Positions 1 to 12,619 of a DNA stretch of 64,000 nt are shown piece by piece (within the stretch, counting starts at the first letter, position 1; each line of letters starts with the position of its first letter). Origin of the DNA: Lottia gigantea. Lineage: Eukaryota; Mollusca; Gastropoda; Lottiidae. Location of the stretch: NCBI RefSeq assembly GCF_000327385.1, contig NW_008710892.1:607747-671746 (forward strand), in the 5' to 3' direction. The notes under the pieces are model-generated. The model searched no databases and was not told the DNA's origin. It was given only the letters and a program-made list of their open reading frames with translations. A program made the position numbers and the translations under genes.

Positions 1-180
1 TTAGACGTGAAAATATCCAGTATCATAGCTTACTAACTATTCAAATGATTTTAACTTTGAACGTTTTTCAGCTCCCCTTAACAGATTGCCGAGTATTGAT
101 CAGTAATATGCAAAATTTTTCATTATTATTCGTTTTAATGAATAAATAAATATTATATATACATAATAAAATAATATTTT

Positions 181-1530
181 CACTGTTAAATTAATATATC
201 AACAGCACTGTTAAAATAGTGTTCAATACATCAACACCACTGTTAAAATAGTGTTCAATACATCAACACCACTGTTAAAATAGTGTTCAATACATCAACA
301 CCACTTTTAAAATAGTGTTCAATACATCAACACCACTTTTAAAATAGTGTTAAATATATCAACACCACTGTTAAAATAGTGTTCAATACATCAACACCAC
401 TTTTAAAATAGTGTTAAATATATCAACACCACTGTTAAAATAGTGTTCAATACATCAACACCACTGTTAAAATAGTGTTCAATACATCAACACCACTGTT
501 AAAATAGTGTTCAATACATCAACACCACTTTTAAAATAGTGTTCAATACATCAACACCACTGTTAAAATAGTGTTCAATACATCAAGACCACTGTTAAAA
601 TAGTGTTCAATACATCAAGACCACTGTTAAAATAGTGTTCAATACATCAACACCACTGTTAAAATAGTGTTCAATACATCAACACCACTGTTAAAATAGT
701 GTTCAATACATCAACACCACTGTTAAAATAGTGTTCAATACATCAACACCACTGTTAAAATAGTGTTCAATACATCAACACCACTTTTAAAATAGTGTTA
801 AATATATCAACACCACTGTTAATATAGTGTTCAATACATCAACACCACTGTTAAAATAGTGTTCAATACATCAACACCACTTTTAAAATAGTGTTCAATA
901 CATCAACACCACTGTTAAAATAGTGTTCAATACATCAACACCACTGTTAAAATAGTGTTCAATACATCAACACCACTTTTAAAATAGTGTTAAATATATC
1001 AACACCACTGTTAAAATAGTGTTCAATACATCAACACCACTGTTAAAATAGTGTTCAATACATCAACACCACTGTTAAAATAGTGTTCAATACATCAATT
1101 GTAGAGTGTAGAAATACCACTGTTAAAATAGTACTCAATACATCAATTGTAGAGTGACATAGAAATACCACTGTTAAAATAGTACTCAATACATCAATTG
1201 TAGAGTGATATAGAAATACCACTGTTAAAATAGTGCTAAATACATCAACACCACTGTTAAAATAGTGTTCAATACATCAATTGTAGAGTGTAGAAATACC
1301 ACTGTTAAAATAGTACTCAATACATCAATTGTAGAGTGACATAGAAATACCACTGTTAAAATAGTACTCAATACATCAATTGTAGAGTGATATAGAAATA
1401 CCACTGTTAAAATAGTACTCAATACATCAATAGTAGAGCAATATAGAAATACTACTGTTAAAATAGTGCTCAATACATCAATTTTAGAGCGATATAGAAA
1501 TACTACTGTTAAAATAGTGCTCAATACAAT
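181..1530. repeat. 32-bp minisatellite grading into a 51-bp derivative
   Basis: About 28 copies of a 32-bp unit containing CACTGTTAAAATAGTG and CAATACATCAACAC run from 181 to about 1,096. From about 1,097 to 1,530 the unit grows to about 48-51 bp by a roughly 19-bp insertion (core TTGTAGAGTGATATAGAAA). CACT and AGTG flank an AT core, so each unit has a weak dyad. The open minus-strand frame here simply translates the repeat. Confidence 0.95.
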
Positions 1531-2321
1531 TGTTGTTAATATCAATATTAAAACAGAACCTGAATCATGTTGTTACTCAGAGTTTCATGCTATGCAATCT
1601 TCGGCCAAATTGTCTATATATGTAGACTAAACTCTATGGGGTAACTTTAAATAAAAATCAATTAAATTAAAAGTCAGCAGAGCATAAAAACTTTTGAAAA
1701 TTAATTCATGTCTGAACAAAGGAATTCGATTTTTCGACTGATCACGAAATTGAACCAGAGATAAACAAACTTCTATAATACGTATGAATCTATTAAAAAA
1801 TGGTCATTTATAACCTTATCAATTAATAGATGGGTCAGGGGTTTACTTTATCCAAATAGTTTTGAATTGTGAGACAATGTAAAGAAATATAAAACCTTGC
1901 TTCAAGATAGAAGAGTTTCACAATGGTTTCCTATTAATCCCAAAGCTTTAACCAGGTTGTTGAGGGCAAACACTAGGTTTCAGTGGGGATGGGGAAGCTC
2001 TCCATAAAAAAATATTGACAATTTATGGACAGCAAATTACCTTTTAATACAATTTTCTTCAGTTTATCCATAGTATCAATTTTGACTTTTGGCAGGTCTG
2101 GTTGTCAAGTGGATTAGCCAATCATTAATTATAAATATTAATTCATTCTAAGGTTTCTCAAACTTTCAATCGTAACAAAAACATTTAAAATCCACATAAA
2201 GACACTGGCACTGAGCACATTTCGTCAACTTTTCTTGTTGTGATATAGTGATATTGTTTTTCAGATTCACCAGACCGCTAGTCCAAACATTCATAAAACC
2301 AAAATCAATCAAGTTTTCAAA
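1531..2321. other. Non-coding stretch downstream of known ferlin exons
   Basis: AT-rich sequence, probably ferlin intron 5 since exon 5 ends with a donor site and no exon 6 is visible. I see no gene, RNA or clear repeat here. Confidence 0.5.
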
Positions 2322-2757
2322 ACTGTCCTCACTCCAAAACTGTCTTCACTCCAAAACTGTCTTCACTCCAAAACTGTCCTCACTCCAAAACTGTCCTCAC
2401 TCCAAAACTGTCCTCACTCCAAAACTGTCTTCACTCCAAAACTGTCCTCACTCCAAAACTGTCCTCACTCCAAAACACTCCAAAACTGTCTTCACTCCAA
2501 AACTGTCTTACTCCAAAACTGTCCTCACTCCAAAACTGTCCTCACTCCAAAACTGTCTTCACTCCAAAACTGTCTTCACTCCAAAACTGTCTTCACTCCA
2601 AAACTGTCCTCACTCCAAAACTGTCTTCACTCCAAAACTGTCTTCACTCCAAAACTGTCTTCACTCCAAAACTGTCTTCACTCCAAAACTGTCTTCACTC
2701 CAAAACTGTAAACTGTCTTCACTCCAAAACTGTCTTCACTCCAAAACTGTCTTCACT
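2322..2757. repeat. 17-bp minisatellite
   Basis: About 25 copies of TTCACTCCAAAACTGTC with C/T variation (TCTTC versus TCCTC) and a few shortened units. Because 17 is not a multiple of three, all frames cycle through the same peptide, which explains the long open frame across it. Confidence 0.95.
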
Positions 2758-3962
2758 ACACACAACACAACTTTAATTTGAAGAAACTTAACAAATCATA
2801 CAAATTTAAAGAATAAATTTAAAGAATAAATTTATTTCTGCGTAATTTTTTAATTCGAAACTATGGTTACTGATCAAGATACAACACCTTCTTGAAATTA
2901 AATGGAAAAATAAGTAATGACTATTATTTTAAGTTATATTATTTTGGGGCTACAGCTTGTTAGTGTCTTATATACAATAATAACAATATAATGAATTCAT
3001 GGCAACAACCTTGACATTTTTAATTAATCTTTTTTCCCCCAAGACTTTTGTTTAAATAAAACCCTTTTTTTTTTCAATGCCATGAGAGATAAACAAATAA
3101 AATGTTAAGTTTTCTGCAGCTCATATGGGCTAATGAAAGGAAATTTTATGTCCTAATTTCTGCACATGATTAGGCTAATGATTATCGGCAAGCAACACCA
3201 TGCAGTGTGCAATGGGAAAGGGCAATCAACAATTTAATACATGTATATATATGTAATGTACTCGAAAATAAACCAAAATGACTAAAACTGCAATCAATTT
3301 GTCACAATCAAACTTTCCATGACATGTCATCTGTCAGCTAATGACATCTTAAAATTAGTTCGTTAAATATCAAATTTAATTAGTACATGATGCTTAATTA
3401 ATATTTCAGTGTATTATAATTATAGTATTAATGTGTTTAATATTCATATCGTTAATTAGTTTTTATGACTAAGTTGATTCTGAGGCAGGTCATGCTCTTT
3501 CTTCTAGAACACTGACCTCTATTTTACATGTTTTTTCAGTAAAATAGGATTGGGGAACAGGCTTTCGCTTTTAGAACTCTTTTCTTAATTTTTGGTCTCT
3601 GCAACCCTTTCAGAGTGTCCACATAGCTAATATTGTTTATTCAGTGTTTAGGTTTGTCAACATTTACATTGAATCAGGGATCTCAGTAAGAAACCAACAA
3701 AAATTGAGCCAATAGAAAATATCAGCTGATGGTAAAGGGGTGCCCCAGGCTCCCGTAAGAGGGTACAGGGGGAGATTTTACCATTTTAAGAATGTTTTTC
3801 TAATTTGTTTCCTGTTTAAAAATCTGTTTCTCCCTCAAACCAAATTTTTAGCGGTTTTATCAGAAAGAAAATTATTTATTGACCAAAAAATAGAGAAATT
3901 CTGGGTTTCCTGATGACCAGAAATATCGTGGCATGAATACTGAATATAATATATTAACTTAC
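2758..3962. other. Intronic, no gene seen
   Basis: AT-rich. Contains one SINE-A-related fragment near 3,161-3,240 (core CATGCAGTGTGCAATG) and one copy of the CCTTTCAGAG(T/A)GTCCACATAG unit near 3,606-3,660. Nothing coding was recognised. Confidence 0.5.
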
Positions 3963-6900
3963 CTTGTGAACCTTCTGTTTGTGACCCGCTACCACCACCT
4001 TTACCAGCAGGTGGAGCATACGTTACTTTTAATTTAATTTGTGACTGAAAAAATAATAATATTAATTAGAGTCTTTGAAATGAGAGGTGTACGTGTATCG
4101 GGGACATTGATAGCATCCATTTGCACCATTCCAATTTTTAGTCAGACATCTATGGGTCTTGCAATTCCAATAAAACTAAGCATTGTATGACATCACTATC
4201 GCAAAGACCCTTGGATATTATCTACAGTTTTACAAAATAGTGACGGCATATAAAGTTAAGCATTTCCATAATTACAGGAACCACAACCATCAAATGGAAA
4301 ATTGGATTGTTGCAAATAGAAGCTATAATGGTCGGGAATGCATTTCCACTTTTTTTTACACCTAAATTTCTGGACTATCTCTCCTTTAAGGTCTGCACCT
4401 TTAAAACAAGGAATCCACAAAACTTACTCAAGATGAAAATAAGATACATCCTTCTGTTCTGCGTCTGATTTGGCTCATGAAGAAGGGCAATACCATGCAG
4501 TGTGCAATGAGGGAAATTTTGCCATGTCAACGGACACCAGGTTGAAAAATCAAGTATCTTCTTGAACTATGCTGGTATTGAACCGTGGACCTTCAGGTTA
4601 GCAAGCAAGCGTCATTCTCATTACATAACCATAACTAATTAAAGGGAGATAACCTTACCTGATGTGGTCTATTATTAGCATCCAATAGATTTTGTGTCAT
4701 GGACTTCGACTGAACACCTCCTTTTGTTAATTCATTTAGTTTAAATTTGACCGAACCCAATAATCTGAAAATATATAATTTATATCATTCTGTAACTATA
4801 GACTGAGATTACCTAGCAACCAATCAATCAAAATGGCTTTGCTGGGGTATAAGTTTCTTTTACTGGCAATGAATTGTGTTTTGAATTAATTAATGCAATA
4901 TACATAAACGAGCAGAGCAGTCTAAAATAAAACTCCATCTTGTCTAACTCAAGCTGTTGAATTTGTCAGCTTAGTATTGAAGTTTTAATTCCATATTTAG
5001 ATCATTCTGTTCATTGGCCATAGAGCGGAATAATTTGCCTTCATTAACTTGAAAGAGATAAAGATCAGAGTTAGAAACAAGACTCCATTTCAAGATACAT
5101 TTGTTACAAATCCATCACATAATGATTATCATATTTAATCAAACAGTTGAAAACGTCAATCAAGCAATAAAGAGTTATGTCCCATGCTTTAAAATGTTGC
5201 CTAATTTCCCTGTAGTACCAAGCACAAAAAAATCACAAAACCACATTTTATTTCATAAGAAAGAGAGACTTCAACGAAGCATTGAAGAGTTATGTCCCAT
5301 GTTTTTTTAAGAATGATTAATTTGTTGTATTTTAAACAGGATATTACAATGAATATATTCTGACAAATTTGTTAAAATACTTGACCTTTAACCCCATGAC
5401 ATTTTAAAAGTAGAGATGAAATAAGACAAGCCACTTATAGTCTAATACAATAAACAAAATAATAAGACAATTTATACAACAAATATGAGGTCTGCACTTT
5501 TTCTAGATACAATAGGCAAAGTTAGAAAGAAATTCAAAAAAGAAATTTACATGCCAACAAAGTGACAGTAACTCAAGATGAGGTTATAAATAAGGGGCTG
5601 ACTGACTTATGGACAACCATCAAGAATTTCCAATCCAAAATCAGCAGCTATGTGTGGAAAGGATAGACAAGAAAATTTATGAAAAATAGTTTTGAAATGG
5701 TGCTTTTTCTGACAAATATTTTGGAGAACTGAGAGCAAGACTAAGTAGGCCTAGTATGCAATGTGGGAAATCTTTTTAAAACAGACGCATGAATCTTTTA
5801 TTTTCAATCTCTTAAAGTATCTTCATCACCTGTTAAATATAATTCTCAATGCAATAATCAAGACCAAAATTAAGTTTTCTTTAATGTACCAGCTATTTGC
5901 ACCGTCATGATGCGTGTTCTCTGTGGCTGCTAACAACAGTACGGATAAGACAGGACATAATAGGCACGCTAATTTGGGGGTTTTTTTTAAAGTGTGAAGC
6001 CATATTGATTGTCAAGAATGATATTAAGTGAATTTGTTGGGGTTAGGATTTGTAATGCCCATTTTAATACCGTCTTGGTACGAATAGCCACAGCCTTTCT
6101 TTAATTATAAACTCATTTAAACTATATCTTTCTGTATTTATAAACAATATCAATGTTAACTCATGACAGAGAGTAGGAGTTGACAGTAATTTAGTCAGAC
6201 ATGATTTAAACAAAACACACCACATTTCATTTCCCTTGTTTATATATCATTGTCATTTTCACATCTCTTTTGTTGAAGAGCATCAAAAGACAACCTAATA
6301 TCACTAAAGAATGCACTGAAACTGGACCTGTCTTGTGTTCTCTTATCGTTACACTAACAACATGTACGGCCTTAATCTTATGGTCAAAATATGATAGGAT
6401 TTAGGGAGATGTCAACTATTTAGAGTTAACAACTAGGAACCCCAATGACGTTAACGTAAAAACCATGCGGTGGGCAATTCAGGAATTTTGCTAAGAAATG
6501 AACATTTTCATATTCAAATTTTTAGCTGTTTCTCATTCTATACTCTCTATATAAAATGTAATAAATGCAGGAAACATAGGGAGTTTCACACCCTAATTTT
6601 CTGAATCTAATCAAAACGTAGAAGCCATGCCGTGAGCAATCACAATGAGAGAATTTTACTCAAAGGTGAAGATTTTAACATTCAAATCTTAGCTATTGTT
6701 TAAATTGTAGCCTACATTCTATATATCTGATGTCATTTCCCGCCTAGATGATATGACAAAATATCAATTTATGCACTCAAAAGTTACAAATACACATTTC
6801 TCATGTCATTTTATGTTTTTTTTCTATATTTACAAATTTTTTGAATATATAATAAGCTAGAATATGAGACAATGTAAAAGTGAAAGTGGGTGTTTTGATT

Positions 6901-9900
6901 AAAATGTAAAAGATAATGAACTATCAAAACAATATGTTACCATGATACAATTAACTCCTTCATAAACATCATTCTATATGCATATATTACCCTCAATAAT
7001 CAACAATCAATGATCACTCAATCAGAAATATAATGAAATGGTGTTTTATGCACCTGATTGGGCTAATGAAGAACGGCAATGCCATGCAGTGTGCAATGAG
7101 AGAACTATTGTCTACGTTAACTTACTCTATTTCATATTCATTTCATTCTAGGAGCATACAGCCTGTAGTAGACAGGACCTCAGTTTATTGTGATACAGAG
7201 CACATGGGACATAAACCTTGCGTAAAATAAGGGGAAATATCATCGTAACAGAAGCAATATAATAACAAAAGGTCAGAAAATGATCCAGGTTTTCCAAATG
7301 ACCAACATCTGTCAAATACTTCCAGAGCGTATTGTACCAAAGATATAAACTATAGCTTACCTGTTTCTACCAACTCTTTCCCAATCTTTTACCTCTATCG
7401 TGACCTCATCTGTACTTTTAGCTGGTACACCTTGTAAATCAAACTCCAATGTCTGTAATAGAAAAAAAAAGATAATTTATATCCTAATGCTCTTCAATTT
7501 GGCTGGAAAAATGACCTATAAAAGCCCCACTGGTCAAAAGTCCCTTTGAGATTATAGCAAGGTTAGGCATATCCCCCTAATATAAAACATCGTTTGTGAA
7601 AATTCTAGTAAATAATGTATTGGAAGACTGATCTAAGAATTTAGGAGATCAACTGTTAGATCAGAGAGAGCTTAAGATTCCCCATTTTAAATATTCCATG
7701 CTGAATATGGAAATTCCATACCCTTATCTTAATGATTAAGACAGTAATTTCTCTATTATGTTCGGCAGTATCTACGTATATAAGATTGTAATTAAATATT
7801 GTTTAAACCAGGTTATCTTTTTGGTCTATTAAACAATATTTGAAAAATAAAATGATGTATAACGTAATTTATCATTAGATTTTATCATATCAAACAGCTG
7901 TTTCTAGTCTTACATATTAAATAGCTTAATGAATTCACTTAGCCTTATATTGTAGCCTACATTTCCATGTCCTGATGAGGATTATATATCCGAAACACAG
8001 GTCAATATCATGAGAAGAGTTCTAATCAATAAGATAGGAGTCAAACGTATGAAAGCTGCAAACGATATATCTCTCTAAAGAATCTGAAGGTCCAGGATTC
8101 AATCCCAGCATAGGTCGAGATAGTACCTTCAGATTTTTCAACCTGGTTTCCCCCTGTCAGTGATGCAGGGCACAAGATCTGACATGTAAATAGCATCTAG
8201 ACATTGGTGGGACAATAAACTGAGGTTCATGTGCTATAGGCTGCACCAAGGTTGGACATAAAACTCCATTCATTTCATTTCTAAAAAAAACTGAGATGTG
8301 CTCTAGTCAATTCTATCAAATTTGGCTGCTTAAGTTGCCTCATCTTGTAGGCAAAGAACAATCAAAATTCAGATGAGCTACTAACAAAACATCCTAAAAA
8401 AATTGAATTTTCAAACATAAAAAGACTTTATCAAAGATATTTACAAAAATAAATTTCTCACATATTTTCCATTGATAAACTTTGGCCACAACTGCATTTT
8501 GCATCAAATCAACAGAATACCTACTGGTACCATGGCAACTCGTTAGATATTAATTATCTTAATTGTCCCACCCCCATCATTTCAAAATGACCCCTTACAC
8601 AATGACCTAACCTTTAACATAATGTTAATAATTGTCTGACCTCAATCATGCCATTTAATTGCTTCCATTAAATTCAAAATAACAAAACATGTTTTATTTA
8701 TAATTTCAATTTCTCTTCCTCATCATGTCAATTCGACATCCCTTTCAGAGAGTCCACATAACTAAAATGTTTATTTGAAATTTAGGTTTGTCATTTCTGT
8801 ATCCCTTTCAGAGAGTCCACACATAGCTAGAAATGTTTACTTGGTATTGAGGTTTGTCGATTCTACATTATTTGCAGAGAGTCAACATACCTAATAATAT
8901 TTATTTCGTATCAACTAGGCATACTTTCAGAGAGTCCACATAGCTAAAAATGTTTATTTGGTATTTAGGTTTGTAGACTTAACCTTACATTTATTTTTGG
9001 TATATTCATTATGAATGAGGTAAGCCTACTGAGGAAAATGGAGAAATTTTGGAGTTGTAGTACATAGTGGTACTAACCCTATTGGTAAATTTTAAAAAAT
9101 GTCCAGCTTCCTGTTGGAATTCTCCCAGGCCTAACCCACAGCTGATTGATGGAACGCAGAACCCTTTCCCCTTCCGCCTTCTAGGTTCTCACTCGAATAT
9201 TTGCTACTAACAAATTATCAGAAAGCGCCCCACCCCCATCATAATAAAATCAGTCTGTATATCAAGCTGGACTAGATCATGATGTTTAATTAAGTGTGAA
9301 ATGATATGAATATTATTGTGAAAGACCATTCTGTTATTGTAACTATTCTATATCAGGACAATACACTTACAACTAGACTAGTTAAATATCTTTCCTCTAC
9401 TCTTATTGTTACAGATGTACCTATTCATAAACTCAAAATATAAACATAACTACATCTGAGAGACAATTCTTTTAAATAAGCAATATTGCCTGAACATCAC
9501 AATATTTACTCATTCTCGAAACCTACTGAATTTATGTTCTACAAAAGCAGAGGCAGGGGTCAGGCAAGCTCTTTCAGAATACATGATGCCACATTGTGTC
9601 CACAAAATAATTCATTAGGATACTATGGGAACTTGTTAGATACAAGAACATGCATGTACTACTTGTCAAATTTCAGTAGGTTGAAATAGATCAGTTGTCT
9701 GAAGATCTCTACTTGTCAAACTTCAGTAGGGATAAAGGTTGAAATAGATCAGTTGTCTGAAGATCTCTACTTGTCAAACTTCAGTAGGGATACAGGCTGA
9801 AATAGATCAGTTGTCTGAAGATCTCTACCTGTCAAACTTCAGTAGGGATACAGGCTGAAATAGATCAGTTGTCTGAAGATCTCTACTTGTCAAACTTCAG

Positions 9901-12583
9901 TAGGGATACAGGCTGAAATAGATCAGTTGTCTGAAGATCTCTACATGTCAAACTTCAGTAGGGATACAGGTTGAAATAGATCAGTTGTCTGAAGATCTCT
10001 ACTTGTCAAACTTCAGTAGGGATACAGGCTGAAATAGATCAGTTGTCTGAAGATCTCTACTTGTCAAACTTCAGTAGGGATACAGGCTGAAATAGATCAG
10101 TTGTCTGAAGATCTCTACTTGTCAAATTTCAGTAGGGATACAGGTTGAAATAGATCAGTTGTCTGAAGATCTCTACTTGTCAAACTTCAGTAGGGATACA
10201 GGCTGAAATAGATCAGTTGTCTGAAGATCTCTACATGTCAAACTTCAGTAGGGATACAGGTTGAAATAGATCAGTTGTCTGAAGATCTCTACATGTCAAA
10301 CTTCAGTAGGGATACAGGTTGAAATAGATCAGTTGTCTGAAGATCTCTACATGTCAAACTTCAGTAGGGATACAGGTTGAAATAGATTAGTTGTCTGAAG
10401 ATCTCTACTTGTCAAACTTCAGTAGGGATACAGGTTGAAATAGATCAGTTGTCTGAAGATCTCTACATGTCAAACTTCAGTAGGGATACCGGCTGAAAAA
10501 GATCAGTTGTTTCAGGTTCTGTTTTATATTTCTATATTAAGAAGATAATTATAACTTTGGAGAGAGATATAATGTAGAGTTATCACCTCCTACACGATTA
10601 TATCAGGTCACCTTGACCTTGTTTAATTTACTGTCACCCACTTTATCATACTTCACATTCTTTTACTGAAGACAAAATATCTGGTATTTAAATAGTATTA
10701 ATAGTAGAAATATTGTAGAGAAATTGGAATCTAACTACATCAAGGCTCTTTAGCATGTGCCTCTCTTAACCTCCTTTGATCTGGGTGAAATATCTTGACT
10801 CTTTAGCTAGGACCTATTGAAAAGTTAGCAAATGATTGGACCGAATGCTAATGAGTGTTTGCCTTACTTTACTGTTAACCATGTCATTCTTTATCCATCT
10901 TGGGTGAAAATGGCAGAATTTAAATGGACAGGGAAGGGGAGGGTGTGGTAGCTGAATTAAAACAAATACCACATTCTAATTCAACCATGCTCAACAGTAG
11001 CACTTGATTCATCTGTGGGGCAGAATTAAGATGATAAAACAAATAAAACCAAACCAAAAGACCCCAACTAGTAGACAAGCCTAAAGAGAATAACAAAATA
11101 ACATAAATTTGGAAATTCTTATTGATAAAAGTTGGACTATAAATAGATCTGATTGTATAATCAATATTGTAAGGAGCTTTACTAATTTATCTACCTCTAA
11201 TCAGTCACTATCAATATTGTCAGGGCGTAGATACTTATCAGATATCAAAATATACAAATTTCATTTCAAGATAAGCTGATAACAAATTGAGAACACACGG
11301 ATATGTTATTTTTCAGTGGTGTAGCGTGGATTTTCTTGTTGGGGGTGGGGGTAGGGCCATACGAGCACCTCGGTTCCCCCTACAGATTTAAGAGGATACT
11401 ACATAAGTTGGAGGTCAAAATTTCCTAATCTAGGAAAGCGGAAAACGAAGTAACGCAATTTTGGCAGTGTATAAATAGTAGAATAAATTTCTCATTTTTT
11501 CTGTCTTGAGGAGGGGGACCATGGCACTATGACCCACTCAATTCAATACGCCAATGTCAATTTTGATTTTTTAAAAGACAGAGGAGTGTTTCAGAATAAT
11601 CAGGGCTTAAGTTTCACATCAGATATCAACATATCGAAAGTTCCGGATAAACTGATAATACATAGAGTGGACTCTGAATGGGTGTGTTGTCTCAAAAAAC
11701 AGGTACATTCTCGTATCAGATGATAAAAAAATAGAAGATAGAAATTTCACCTCCTGATAAAGTGATGAGACATAGAGAACACCTTAACGTGGGTGGGTCT
11801 ATTGTCCCAATCCCACTGGTCAGCTGATTTTTGGGAATAGAGAGACAGGGAGTGCATTAGGACAATGTTTTCTAGAAGCAGCCTCAAACAGAGAGCGGGA
11901 TGGTCAGGTGCTTGTATTCTCCCTATCCTTCTCTCATCTGCTCCTTTATAGACATTGGTAATGCAAATAAACATTGAAGACACTTCAAGATCCTTCAGAA
12001 AGTCTGTTTTGGGCACAAACTTTCACAGGTTACTACACCATCCTTTTATCTAATTGTTCATGAACCCAATACCAGTATTGATTTTTAAAAATGTTTCAGG
12101 TATCATGAATCATATTTTATCAGCTGATATAAGCTCTCTGTTTTTCTACCCCACCCTCCAGATACACATAGACTAGACATTTTATAATCTTAGTATTTAA
12201 ACCTATACTATTACAGAAAATATTTAACATCCTTATAACTTGTATCTAATTTCATATTTTTATTTACACTAAGTGAACCACTTAAACTTCATCCGTTTAA
12301 TTCAGCAGGGTTGCTAGCCCTGTCCAGGGAGAAATCTTTGTATAAAATGACCCACCAAAACAGTTTCACTTGCTACCATGCTACAAGTCATGAAGGGTGT
12401 GGGTTAAGGGTAGTGGCTCTAAGACACTTGTTCACCAACCTGAAGGCCTAGGGTTAAATTCCAGCATTTAAAGAGGTGTTACTGCAATAACTTACAAAGA
12501 TATACTACGATTCAAACCCTTGGCGCTTCATTACATAATTGTTATGAAACAGAATACTATGCTACCCAATTGTCATACTGTCA

Positions 12584-12619
<36 letters not shown>

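Noticed and set aside
181-1096. Regular 32-bp repeats considered as a CRISPR array
   Set aside because: There are no unique spacers; units are directly tandem, in a eukaryotic intron-rich context.
1225-1545. Open frame of 106 codons on the minus strand
   Set aside because: It translates the 51-bp derivative of the minisatellite; 51 is a multiple of three, so the frame stays open by repetition.
2248-2781. Open frame of 177 codons
   Set aside because: Pure translation of the 17-bp array, with no start context or similarity.
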